Under the pieces are notes generated by a model. The model made no database searches. It was not told where the DNA came from and worked only from the letters and a program-made list of their open reading frames with translations. 64,000 bases of DNA from a bacterium (GTDB lineage: Bacteria; Actinomycetota; Acidimicrobiia; Acidimicrobiales; Bin134). The position numbers and the translations under genes are program-made. Location of the stretch: positions 109,400-173,399 of the forward strand of contig JAPPAP010000019.1 in NCBI GenBank assembly GCA_026705465.1. Direction: 5' to 3'. Shown here piece after piece: positions 9,605-17,847 of the stretch. How positions within the stretch are numbered: the stretch's first letter is position 1; each line of letters starts with the position of its first letter.

Positions 9605-10717
9605 TCAGCGCAGGTCAGCGAGCTTGACCAGTTTGGGTTCGATCCGCTCCACCGGGCCGGTCGGCAGGAAGAAACGCCAGAAGATGCTGCCGGAGGGGCG
9701 GCCCTCAGTGTCCAGCCAGTTGTACACGCCGGGGTCTTCGTGGGCGATGACCATCTTGAACGTGCCGTCGGCTTCCAACGTGGTGTTGGCCCGGTTGCGG
9801 CTGGTGGTTCGGTTGCCGTAGTCATAGGTCTGACCGGCCGCGGTCCACAAGCACACATTGCCGAACTTGCACTCCGGCCACCGCCCGGTCATCACCAATG
9901 CCTCGTCGGGGGCGAGCACATAGCGGCCCATGGTGTAGTAGGCGTCGAAGGCAGCGAAACCCATGGTGCCGGGCGGCTGGGGGTCGGGCAGGACGTTGGG
10001 CTCGCGGCTCACCCATGTCGGCAAGGGATAGGTGCCGGGAATGGGCTGCTGGAGGGTCTTGCCCAGCACGTGGTTGGACACCCGGTTGATGGCCTCGGCC
10101 ACCGTCTCGTCGTTCCACAGCGTGGCCGGCCCCACCGGCGACAGGCACTCAATGTTGAGGGGGATGTGGAGGGACTCGTCGGCCGCCGAGGGCTTGGGAA
10201 CCTCGAAGTAGTGACGGGTGGTGATCCGGCCCGACTCGGGAGGCAGATCCAGCCAGTTCCGATCCCGGGGCTCGCCTCCGAGGAACACCTCGTAGTTGCC
10301 GTCGGCGTCCACGTCGATGTCGTCGTCGTTGAGCACTCCGCCGGTGCCGGTGGCATATCGGCCCTCCGACGAGCCCAGCTCCACCGTGAACGACGTGTAG
10401 ACCGCTCCGGCCAGATTGCCGGTGACCCGATAGACCAGATCGCTGCTGACCGGGGCCTCGAAGTACACCGCATCGGCGTTGTCGCCGGTGAACTTGCGGG
10501 TAGGCGACACGATGCGGCGCCACACCGGCCGCTCGGGGTCGAACTCGGCGTGGGCGAACAGGGCCGACTGGAGGATATGCAGCACCAGCCGATGGCTGTC
10601 GGCGACGTCCTGTTCGCCGGACACCCCCCACTCCTCGCCGCAGAAGCGGTCGCTCACTTGCGAAAGGGCATCAACCATGTCGGCCCACGCGGCCTGGGTC
10701 TTGGTCTGAGCTGCCAT
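9605..10717 (-). CDS. DUF1214-domain protein
   Basis: A 370-residue protein with the DUF1214 beta-rich C-terminal domain, seen as TLEADGTFKMVIAHEDPG and NWLDTEGRPSGSIFWRFF near 310-350. A matching N-terminal region has strands around RYATGTGG and LGGEPRDRNWLDLP. DUF1214/1254 proteins are widespread in actinobacteria and proteobacteria near lipid or aromatic catabolism genes, but no reaction is assigned. There is no signal peptide. It converges on the amidohydrolase with 16 nt between stops. The family assignment is good; the function is unknown. Confidence 0.8.
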   Translation of the reverse strand: MAAQTKTQAAWADMVDALSQVSDRFCGEEWGVSGEQDVADSHRLVLHILQSALFAHAEFDPERPVWRRIVSPTRKFTGDNADAVYFEAPVSSDLVYRVTGNLAGAVYTSFTVELGSSEGRYATGTGGVLNDDDIDVDADGNYEVFLGGEPRDRNWLDLPPESGRITTRHYFEVPKPSAADESLHIPLNIECLSPVGPATLWNDETVAEAINRVSNHVLGKTLQQPIPGTYPLPTWVSREPNVLPDPQPPGTMGFAAFDAYYTMGRYVLAPDEALVMTGRWPECKFGNVCLWTAAGQTYDYGNRTTSRNRANTTLEADGTFKMVIAHEDPGVYNWLDTEGRPSGSIFWRFFLPTGPVERIEPKLVKLADLR

Positions 10718-10813
10718 TCTGATCTCCCCCTTGGTTTGGGCCGGACGTTACCGCAGCGGCTTGAACCCGCCACCATCCACCAAACCGTCACTCCCCGTCG
10801 GTATGGTCGAGTC

Positions 10814-11386
10814 ATGGGTTCTACCCTCCTGAACACGGCTTTTGACGCCGCGGCGAGCACCGCAGTCGACGTTGCTCCAGCAGCACCGCCGCTTCCGATC
10901 CGTGTCATCCGCAGTCCCCGGCGCCGCAAGACTGCCGCAGCCAAGCTCCTGCCCGACTACATCGAAATACGGCTTCCCGCCGGGATGACCCCCGACGCCG
11001 AGGCTGAAATGGTGGCGGGCCTGGTAGCCCGCCTTGAGCGCAAACGGGCCGCTGAGGCCGGTGGGGTGAACCTGGACGAGCGGGCCGCCAAGCTGGCCCG
11101 CCGCTACGGCCTGCGCCAGGCGGAGTCGGTCACCTGGGCCGAGCAGAACGACCGCTGGGCATCATGCACCTCGGCCCGGGGCACCATTCGCATCTCCACC
11201 CGGCTGGCCCGAGTGCCTAGCTGGGTTCTCGACGCCGTGATCGTCCACGAATTGGCCCACCTGTCTGAGCCCAACCACAGCCCCGCATTCTGGGAACTGG
11301 CCAACCGCTACCCCCGCCAAGAACGGGCCTCCGGCTTCCTCGAAGCCATGTCCGCAGGCCACTCCGACCCCTGCCACTCAGTCTGA
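10814..11386 (+). CDS. YgjP/M48-type zinc metallopeptidase-like protein
   Basis: A 190-residue protein of the YgjP/DUF45 metal-dependent hydrolase family. The zincin motif HELAHL is at residues 145-150, with third-ligand His155 in NHSPAFW. The preceding WASCTSARGTIRIS block is also diagnostic. The first 45 residues are Ala/Pro/Arg-rich linker. Family members are thought to be cytoplasmic metalloproteases, some associated with restriction loci as WLM-like partners. The start at 10814 follows a 97-nt divergent gap from the DUF1214 gene. Metal binding is well supported; the substrate is unknown. Confidence 0.82.
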   Translation: MGSTLLNTAFDAAASTAVDVAPAAPPLPIRVIRSPRRRKTAAAKLLPDYIEIRLPAGMTPDAEAEMVAGLVARLERKRAAEAGGVNLDERAAKLARRYGLRQAESVTWAEQNDRWASCTSARGTIRISTRLARVPSWVLDAVIVHELAHLSEPNHSPAFWELANRYPRQERASGFLEAMSAGHSDPCHSV

Positions 11387-11471
11387 GCTCATCGAAAATC
11401 TCAGTCGCCGCTCGCTCTGAACCGGCACCCTGATCGCGCCTCGCTGGCGAGGGTGGGGCAGACTGAGGCCG

Positions 11472-12677
11472 ATGGGCGAGCGGATCTTCTACGCGGCCAG
11501 CGTGCACGACGAGGCCGAAATCGAAGCGGTGACAGAGGTACTGCGGGGCGGAGCCGCTGCCCTTTGGCCAGGACGCAATGTCACCGCCTTCGAGTGGGCG
11601 GTGGCCGAGCGGTTCGGCAAGCAGCGGGGGCTCATGTGCAACTCGGGATCCTCGGCGTTGTATCTGGCGGTGGAGTTGGCCGACCTGCCCCCGGGCAGCG
11701 AGGTGATCACCGCGGCGGTGACCTTCTCCACCGATGTGGCCCCGCTGGTGCGAGCCGGGCTGGTCCCGGTGTTCGCCGACGTGGACCCCGACACCTACCA
11801 GATCGACGTCGAGTCCATCGAGAGCCTGATCAGCCCTAGCACTAGGGCCATCTTGGCCCCCAACCTCATCGGCAACGCCCCCGACTGGGACGTCATCCGG
11901 GCCATCGCCGACCGCCACGGGCTGTTCGTCATCGAAGACAGCTGCGACGCCCTGGGGCCGGTGCTGCGGGGAACCCCAACCGGCACCCGCAGCGACCTGA
12001 CCGTCACCAGCTTCGCCTCATCGCACATCATCACCTGCGCGGGCAACGGCGGCATGGTGTTGCTCGACGACGAGGACCTGCGGGATCGGGGCTTATTGCT
12101 GCGCCGCTGGGGGCGGCGCTCCGAGCTGCACTTCTATGGCTCCAAGCGCCGGGACCGGAACTTCTGGGAAGACCTCGACGGCATCCACTACGACAACCAG
12201 TTCATCTTCGACGAGCTGGCCTGGAACTTCGAGCCGTCCGAGATCGGCGCGGCCTTCGGGCGCCAGCAGCTCGAAAAGGTGCCGGTCAACTTCGCCCGGC
12301 GCACCCGCAGCTTCGACCTCTACACCGACTTCTTCTCCGCCCACGCCGACCGCTTCCGCCTCCCCCGTCAGATCGAGGGGCTGGACACCGCCTGGCTGTG
12401 CTATCCGCTTACCATCGCTCCGGATGCCGGTTTCGCACGGGCCGACCTCCAAGCTCATCTCGACGGCAACGGGGTGGACACCCGCACGGTGTGGACCGGA
12501 AACGCCACCCGCCAGCCGTTCATGTCCGGGGTGGACTTCCGCCAGCCCGAAGGCGGCTTGCCCAACGCCGATGCCATCATGGAAAGGGGCGTGGTGCTGC
12601 CCATGAACCACTCCCTCGACGACGAGGACATCGGCTACGTGATCGGCCTGATAGAAACGTTCCTGACTACTACCTGA
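11472..12677 (+). CDS. DegT/DnrJ-fold enzyme with His replacing the PLP lysine (RfbH/ColD-like)
   Basis: A 401-residue fold-type I protein of the DegT/DnrJ/EryC1/StrS family. Seen: NSGSSALYLA near 57-66 (cofactor phosphate site), EDSCDALG at 155-162 (pyridine-ring Asp156), and SFASSHIIT at 180-188. In ordinary sugar aminotransferases the last motif carries the Schiff-base lysine; here that position is His185. Known His variants (RfbH/E1 and ColD) are PMP-dependent sugar dehydratases, so a 3-deoxysugar dehydratase-type reaction is inferred rather than transamination. A zinc alcohol dehydrogenase follows 23 nt downstream, then two SDRs, as a likely operon. No glycosyltransferase or nucleotide-sugar gene is nearby. 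Confidence 0.82.
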   Translation: MGERIFYAASVHDEAEIEAVTEVLRGGAAALWPGRNVTAFEWAVAERFGKQRGLMCNSGSSALYLAVELADLPPGSEVITAAVTFSTDVAPLVRAGLVPVFADVDPDTYQIDVESIESLISPSTRAILAPNLIGNAPDWDVIRAIADRHGLFVIEDSCDALGPVLRGTPTGTRSDLTVTSFASSHIITCAGNGGMVLLDDEDLRDRGLLLRRWGRRSELHFYGSKRRDRNFWEDLDGIHYDNQFIFDELAWNFEPSEIGAAFGRQQLEKVPVNFARRTRSFDLYTDFFSAHADRFRLPRQIEGLDTAWLCYPLTIAPDAGFARADLQAHLDGNGVDTRTVWTGNATRQPFMSGVDFRQPEGGLPNADAIMERGVVLPMNHSLDDEDIGYVIGLIETFLTTT

Positions 12678-12700
12678 ACCCCACCATCAAGGAGAACCCC

Positions 12701-13786
12701 ATGCGCGGCGCCGTTTTGCATACCAGCCCCGGCGAACTTGTCGTCGAGAGCCTCACTGTCGACAAGCCCAATCCCAACGAGGTGCTCATCAGCACTTCCC
12801 ACGCCGGTCTATGCCACTCCGACCTGCACTTCATGGACGGCCATTGGCCGGTGGCGGAGTCGATGGTGATGGGCCACGAGTCGGCCGGCGTAGTGGCCGC
12901 GGTGGGCGAGGATGTGACTTATGTGAAGCCCGGCGACCACGTGATCACCTGCGTGTCGATGTGGTGCGGGGTATGCCGCACCTGCCTTCAGGGCAAGCCC
13001 TACCTGTGCCTCGACGCCGACTCCATGCGCTCGGGCCGCCCCACCCCGTCGCTGCGGTTCGACGACGGCCGGGGCTGCATAGCCTTCGCCGGTCTGGGCT
13101 CGTTCGCCGAGGAGCTGTTGGTACACGAGCGGGCGGTGGTCAAGATCCGTGACGAAATGCCCCTCGACCGGGCCGCTCTCATCGGCTGCGGGGTCACCAC
13201 CGGGCTGGGCGCGGTCATGCGCACTGCGGCGGTGCCCGCCGGTTCGAGCGTGGTGGTGATCGGCTGCGGCGGCATCGGCCTGTCGGCCGTGCAGGGCGCC
13301 CGCATCGTGGGGGCCACGCCGATCATCGCGGTGGATCTGGTGGCCTCCAAGCTGGAGATGGCCCGCACCCTGGGTGCCACCCACACGGTGAACGCGTCTG
13401 AGACCGATCCCGTGGCCGCAGTCCACGAGATCACCGGGGGCGGGGCCGACTACTCGTTCGAGGCCATCGGACTGTCGGCAACCGCCGAGCAAGCCTGGGC
13501 CATGATCGGCATAGGCGGCACGGCCACGGTCATCGGAATGCTGCCCATGACCAGCCAGGTGACCATCCCCGGCGGGGAGATCATCTTGAGCGAGAAGAAG
13601 CTCCAGGGGTCGCTGATGGGCGGCAACCGCTTCCGCCTGGACATGCCCAAGTTCATCGACCTCTACCTCGATGGGCGGCTCAAGCTGGACGAGATGGTGT
13701 CGGCCACCATCGGCATCGACGAGGTGAACGACGGCTATGCGGCCATGAAGGCCGGCGAGACCCTGCGCTCGGTCATCGCCTTCTAG
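12701..13786 (+). CDS. Zinc-dependent alcohol dehydrogenase (class III-like MDR)
   Basis: A 361-residue medium-chain dehydrogenase/reductase. Seen: catalytic-zinc ligands in GLCHSDLHF (Cys near 37) and MGHESAG (His-Glu near 60). Structural-zinc cysteines follow near 90-105 in CGVCRTCLQGKPYLC, and the NAD-binding VIGCGGIGLSAVQGA lies near 185. AAGGAG lies 8 nt before the ATG. It is one of two closely similar copies in this window; the other is at 56867-57961. The class oxidises or reduces primary alcohols and aldehydes, often with mycothiol or NDMA-type cofactor behaviour in actinobacteria. The substrate is unknown. Confidence 0.9.
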   Translation: MRGAVLHTSPGELVVESLTVDKPNPNEVLISTSHAGLCHSDLHFMDGHWPVAESMVMGHESAGVVAAVGEDVTYVKPGDHVITCVSMWCGVCRTCLQGKPYLCLDADSMRSGRPTPSLRFDDGRGCIAFAGLGSFAEELLVHERAVVKIRDEMPLDRAALIGCGVTTGLGAVMRTAAVPAGSSVVVIGCGGIGLSAVQGARIVGATPIIAVDLVASKLEMARTLGATHTVNASETDPVAAVHEITGGGADYSFEAIGLSATAEQAWAMIGIGGTATVIGMLPMTSQVTIPGGEIILSEKKLQGSLMGGNRFRLDMPKFIDLYLDGRLKLDEMVSATIGIDEVNDGYAAMKAGETLRSVIAF

Positions 13787-13820
13787 CCCCGCTCATTCAA
13801 CACCCAAAAGGAGCACGACC

Positions 13821-14618
13821 ATGGGACAACTCGACGACCGAGCAGCGGTAGTCACTGGCGGTGCCGACGGCATCGGCTACGGCATCTGCCGGAGGTTTGC
13901 CGCCGAGGGAGCCAAACTGCTGGTCACCGACATCGACGGGGAGGCCGCCGAGCGAGTAGCCGGCGAGTTGCGGGATGAGTTCGGCGCTGATGCACGGACC
14001 ATGCGGGTGGACGTGGCCGACAAGGACGAGGTGACCGCCATGGTGGACGCCGCGGTTGACCACTGGGGACGTCTGGATGTGCTCATCAACAACGCCTGGG
14101 GCGGCGGAGAGCTGAGCCGGGTGGAGATCAAAACCGACCAGCTCATGAACGACGCGATGCACGTGGGGCTGTACGGACCGCTGTGGGCCATGCAGGCCGC
14201 GTTCCGGCCCATGCGCGATCAGCAGTATGGCCGGATCGTGAACCTGTGCTCGCTCAATGGGGTGAACGCCCACATGGGAACCCTGGAATACAACTGCGCC
14301 AAGGAGGCGCTGCGGACCCTGAGTCGCACCGCGGCCCGGGAATGGGCGCCCTATGGGATCGTGGTGAACGTGATCTGCCCCGGAGCCAAGACCGCGTCGG
14401 CGCGTCGGGTGGAGCAGATGATGCCCGATCTGATCCGCAACGCAGAAGCAGCCAACCCCATGGGCCGGATGGGCGACCCCGAGGGCGACATTGCCCCGGT
14501 GGCTTTGTTCTTGTCGTCGGAGGATGCCCAGTACCTCACCGGCAACACGCTCTACGTGGACGGCGGCAGCCACATCAACGGGGCCAGCTGGGTCCCCGAT
14601 CTTCCAGAGACTGTGTAA
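13821..14618 (+). CDS. Short-chain dehydrogenase/reductase
   Basis: A 265-residue classical SDR. The cofactor motif is TGGADGIGYGI near residues 13-23, with VTDIDG at the end of strand 2. The NNAW variant of NNAG lies near 90. The catalytic Ser is in LCSLNG and the expected YxxxK is YNCAK near 155. The C-terminal LSSEDAQYLTGNTLYVDGG is typical of FabG-like SDRs. AAAAGGAG precedes the ATG. It sits in a plus-strand run with the His-type DegT enzyme, the alcohol dehydrogenase and a second SDR, consistent with a multi-step alcohol/ketone pathway. Confidence 0.9.
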   Translation: MGQLDDRAAVVTGGADGIGYGICRRFAAEGAKLLVTDIDGEAAERVAGELRDEFGADARTMRVDVADKDEVTAMVDAAVDHWGRLDVLINNAWGGGELSRVEIKTDQLMNDAMHVGLYGPLWAMQAAFRPMRDQQYGRIVNLCSLNGVNAHMGTLEYNCAKEALRTLSRTAAREWAPYGIVVNVICPGAKTASARRVEQMMPDLIRNAEAANPMGRMGDPEGDIAPVALFLSSEDAQYLTGNTLYVDGGSHINGASWVPDLPETV

Positions 14619-14623
14619 CGCCG

Positions 14624-14699
14624 ATGCCGCCGGCATCGGACCGAGGGACCGTGATCAGCGAACCCAAATGCCGCAGGCGTCGGACCGAGGCACTGTGAT
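14624..14699. repeat. Imperfect tandem direct repeat between two SDR genes
   Basis: Two copies of about 32 bp (14624-14655 and 14668-14699) with a 44-nt period differ at about four positions and share the core TCGGACCGAGG. They fill the space between one SDR stop and the Shine-Dalgarno region of the next. Each begins with a short GC palindrome (ATGCCGCCGGCAT in copy 1). They may be duplicated regulatory sites, a small REP-like element or simple slippage. No protein is supported here. Confidence 0.7.
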
Positions 14700-14712
14700 A
14701 CGCAAGGACGCT

Positions 14713-15507
14713 ATGAATCCGGATCGCTCGATGGCTGGCAAGGTGGCCATCATCACCGGAGCGGGGCCGGGGGTGGGCCGGGCCTGCGCCCTGACCATGG
14801 CCGCCGACGGAGCCGACCTGGCGCTGGCCGCTCGCCGGATCGAGGCGCTTGAGGCGCTGGCCGCCGAAGTGTCGGAGGCCACCGGGCGGCGGGTAGTGGC
14901 GATTCCCACCGACATCAGCGATCTCGCCTCGGCTGCGGCCCTAGCCGACACCGCCGCGGCCGAACTGGGCCGGGTGGACGCGGTGGTGAACGTGGCTACT
15001 GCCGGGGGTGCCCGTGCCGCGGTGACCGACATCGACTGGGACGACTACCGCTATTCCTTCGAGCTGAATGTGCTCGGCACCTTGGAGGTGAGCCGCCGGG
15101 CCGCCGATCACATGAAGGCCGTAGGCGGGGGCTCGATCGTGCAGATCGGCACGCTCAGCACCCACTCGGTGCCCGAGAAGATGGCCATCTACACCTCCAC
15201 CAAAGCCGCCCTCCAGACCGCGTCAATGGTCATGGCCCGGGAACTGGGGCCGCACAACATCCGGGTGAACATCGTCACGCCGGGCTACATAACCGGCGAC
15301 AACCTGGACCGGCTGTGGGGCAACATCGCCGAGCAAACCGGCAAGACCGCCCAGCAGGTGTCCGATCGAGCGGCCAGCGCCGCAGCTCTGAACCGCCACG
15401 TCGATCCTGAGGACATCGCCGAGGCGGTGCTGTTCTTGGCCTCCGAGCGGGGCCGGGGGGTCACCGGCCTAGAGATCCGGGTCGACGCCGGCCAGCTGAT
15501 CGGGTGA
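14713..15507 (+). CDS. Short-chain dehydrogenase/reductase
   Basis: A 264-residue SDR with cofactor motif TGAGPGVGRACA near residues 15-26 and the basic pair ARR at the end of strand 2, suggesting NADP preference. The tetrad Ser lies in IGTLSTHS, with catalytic YTSTK near 160. NVATAGG replaces the usual NNAG. The ATG at 14713 was chosen because the SDR fold begins right after it and AAGGA lies 7 nt upstream. It is the last gene of the plus-strand catabolic run and converges on the class III aminotransferase 7 nt away. Confidence 0.87.
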   Translation: MNPDRSMAGKVAIITGAGPGVGRACALTMAADGADLALAARRIEALEALAAEVSEATGRRVVAIPTDISDLASAAALADTAAAELGRVDAVVNVATAGGARAAVTDIDWDDYRYSFELNVLGTLEVSRRAADHMKAVGGGSIVQIGTLSTHSVPEKMAIYTSTKAALQTASMVMARELGPHNIRVNIVTPGYITGDNLDRLWGNIAEQTGKTAQQVSDRAASAAALNRHVDPEDIAEAVLFLASERGRGVTGLEIRVDAGQLIG

Positions 15508-15514
15508 CGCCGGC

Positions 15515-16723
15515 CTATTTCTCTTCGGCCAGGACGTCGGCCATGGTGTCGAACAGGATGCCGATCTCGTGGTCGGTGATAATCAGCGGCGGACAGATGG
15601 CCAAAGCGGTGCCGATGGGCCGCAGCACCACCCCGGCTTCCAGCAGCCGCATCCGGGCGGGCGCGGCGTCGTAGCCCAACTCGGCGGCGTACACCGCGCC
15701 GGTTCCTCGATAGCTCTGGATCAACCCATCGGCTTGGAGCGCGGCCAGTCCTTCGGTGAGCTTGTCGGCCAGGTGTGGCACCCGGGCTACGAGCTGCTCC
15801 TTGTCCATGAGGGCCAAATTGGCCACCCCAGCAGCCATGCACGTGGGATGACCGGCGTAGGTGTATCCGGTGCGCAGCAACCAGCCGGGCTGCTCCAGCA
15901 CGTCGCACACATCCCGGCTGCAAATCACCCCGCCCACCGGCTGATAGCCGGAGGTGACCCCTTTGGCGAACGTCATCAGATCCGGGGTCACCCCATAGTG
16001 CTGAGCCCCGAACCATTGCCCGGTACGGCCGAACCCGCAGATCACCTCGTCCAAGATGAGCAGGGCACCGTGCTGGTCGCACAGCCGCCGCAGTCCCTCC
16101 AGATAGCCGTCGACCGGCGGGAACACGCCCCCGGCGCCCTGCAGGGGCTCGGTGATAACCGCGGCCACTCGTCCCTCATTGGCGGCCATGGTCGTGCTCA
16201 CCGCCTCGATGTCATCGCGGGGCACCTCGATGAAGTGGGGCACCAGATCTCCCCAGCCTTCCCGGTTCGGGGCAATTCCCTGGGCTGTAGTGCCCCCGAA
16301 GTTGGTGCCGTGGTAGGCATCGGTGCGCCGGATGATGATCTGGCGGTCGGGCTCGCCCCGGAGCTGGTGTACCGCCCGGGCGATCTTGAGCGCGGAGTCC
16401 ACCGCCTCAGATCCCGAGCCGCCGAAGAACACCCGGCCGTTGGGATGGGGCGACCGCTCGACCACTAGCGAGGCCAATTCCTCAGCCGGTTCGTTAGTGA
16501 ACGGGGCGAACGTCTGATAGGCGTCCAGCCTCCGCATCTGGTCGGCCACCGCGTCGATAATCTCGGCCCGACCGTGGCCAACCTGGCAGTACCACAGGCT
16601 GGCCAGGGCATCTAGGTACCGCTTCCCCTGGTCATCCCAAAGCGTGCAGCCCTCGGCCCGCACGATGGTGATGAAGTCGTCGGCTGCGGGCGGGGCGAAC
16701 CCATGCAAGAACTTGGTAGGCAC
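15515..16723 (-). CDS. Class III PLP aminotransferase (omega-transaminase type)
   Basis: A 402-residue fold-type I aminotransferase. Seen: VFFGGSGSEAVDSALKIAR near 99 (phosphate-binding turn), DAYHGTNFGGTTA near 137, LILDEVICGFGRTG near 225 (pyridine Asp), and the Schiff-base lysine in FAKGVTSGYQPVGG near 260. The TGYTYAGHPTCMA segment is typical of beta-alanine/pyruvate-type omega-transaminases. It transfers amino groups between an amine or omega-amino acid and a keto acid; the substrate is unassigned. It is single on the minus strand, divergent from the LLM oxidoreductase. Confidence 0.9.
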   Translation of the reverse strand: MPTKFLHGFAPPAADDFITIVRAEGCTLWDDQGKRYLDALASLWYCQVGHGRAEIIDAVADQMRRLDAYQTFAPFTNEPAEELASLVVERSPHPNGRVFFGGSGSEAVDSALKIARAVHQLRGEPDRQIIIRRTDAYHGTNFGGTTAQGIAPNREGWGDLVPHFIEVPRDDIEAVSTTMAANEGRVAAVITEPLQGAGGVFPPVDGYLEGLRRLCDQHGALLILDEVICGFGRTGQWFGAQHYGVTPDLMTFAKGVTSGYQPVGGVICSRDVCDVLEQPGWLLRTGYTYAGHPTCMAAGVANLALMDKEQLVARVPHLADKLTEGLAALQADGLIQSYRGTGAVYAAELGYDAAPARMRLLEAGVVLRPIGTALAICPPLIITDHEIGILFDTMADVLAEEK

Positions 16724-16785
16724 CGCCGAATTCTACCCACCGCCAATTCACTAACCGACCACCGGGAGTGGGATAGTCGGGGCCT

Positions 16786-17847
16786 ATGAAGCTGGGAATC
16801 GGGGTGGACATTTGGAACCAGGCCAGGTTGGATACCTCGCTAGCTCAAGAGCAGTTGGCCCGGGTCCAGCTGGCCGAGCGCCTGGGGTACGACTCGGTAT
16901 GGTCGGCGGAGATCTACGGCATCGACGCCATCACCCCGCTGGCCTGGATCGCAGCCCACACCCGCCACATCCGGCTGGGCACCGCGGTGTGCCAGGTGGC
17001 CGCCCGACCGGCGGTGACCACTGCCATGCAGTTCGGCACCCTGGATGCTCTGGCCGGGGAGGGGCGGGCCATCTGCGGTTTGGGCCTTTCTGGTCCCCAG
17101 ATCGTGGAGGGGTGGTACGGCCAACCGTGGGGCAAGCCCAATGCCCTGCTGCGTGACTACGTCTCGATCATCAAGAAGGTGTTCGCCCGCCAGGGGCCGT
17201 TGACCCACGACGGGTCGCAGATCAGCCTGCCCTATGTCGGCGACGGCGCCCTGGGCGTGGGCAAGCCACTGAAGTCGATTCTGCACATGAACCCCGACAT
17301 CCCCGTGTTTCTGGCCACTGGCGGGCCGGCCAACACTGCGCTGATGGCCGAGCTGGCCGACGGCTGGCTGCCGCTGGGCTACACCCCGGGCAGCGCCCAC
17401 CTCTACACCGAGGCCATCCAGAAGGGGCTCGACCGGGCCGGGCGCACCTGGGACGACATCGAGATTCAGGCCGGGGCCCGGGTGTCGATCACTGACGACG
17501 TGCAGGGAGCCATCGACGAGGCCAAGCCCCAGTTCGCCTTTCTGGTGGGGGGCTATGGCACCCGGGAATACAACTTCCACCGCGACGCCATGGTGCGGCG
17601 GGGATTCGGCGAGGCCGCCGAGCGAATCCAAGAGCTGTTCATGGCCGGGCGCCGGGATGAGGCCGTGGCCGCGGTGCCCGACGAGTACATCGACGACGGG
17701 GCGCTGATCGGCTCCCGCCAGCGCATCAAGGAGCGCTTTTCCCGCTGGTGCGACACCAAAGCCACCGGCCTCACCATCCGGGCCGACACCGACGAGGAAC
17801 TGGCCTATATCGCCGAGCTGGCCGAAGCGAAGCCCCGAGCTACCTAG
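16786..17847 (+). CDS. LLM-class F420/flavin-dependent oxidoreductase
   Basis: A 353-residue luciferase-like monooxygenase-fold TIM barrel. Seen: N-terminal MKLGIGVDIW, LAERLGYDSVWSAEIYG near 30-45, and HTRHIRLGTAV near 65. ICGLGLSGPQIVEGWYGQPWGKP near 100-120 is typical of actinobacterial F420-dependent enzymes. LATGGPANTALMAELADGWLPLGY follows near 185. Its reaction is probably hydride transfer using F420H2 or FMN; the substrate is unknown. Its 3' end overlaps the convergent P450 gene by 8 nt. Confidence 0.88.
   Translation: MKLGIGVDIWNQARLDTSLAQEQLARVQLAERLGYDSVWSAEIYGIDAITPLAWIAAHTRHIRLGTAVCQVAARPAVTTAMQFGTLDALAGEGRAICGLGLSGPQIVEGWYGQPWGKPNALLRDYVSIIKKVFARQGPLTHDGSQISLPYVGDGALGVGKPLKSILHMNPDIPVFLATGGPANTALMAELADGWLPLGYTPGSAHLYTEAIQKGLDRAGRTWDDIEIQAGARVSITDDVQGAIDEAKPQFAFLVGGYGTREYNFHRDAMVRRGFGEAAERIQELFMAGRRDEAVAAVPDEYIDDGALIGSRQRIKERFSRWCDTKATGLTIRADTDEELAYIAELAEAKPRAT

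Noticed and set aside
11439..11452. Palindrome CCTCGCTGGCGAGG before the DegT-like gene
   Set aside because: It is short, has a 2-nt loop and no U-run, and has no partner site; it is too weak to call a terminator or operator.
15285..16082. Long Arg/Gly-rich minus-strand frame
   Set aside because: It overlaps the second SDR and the class III aminotransferase in another frame and has no domain signal.
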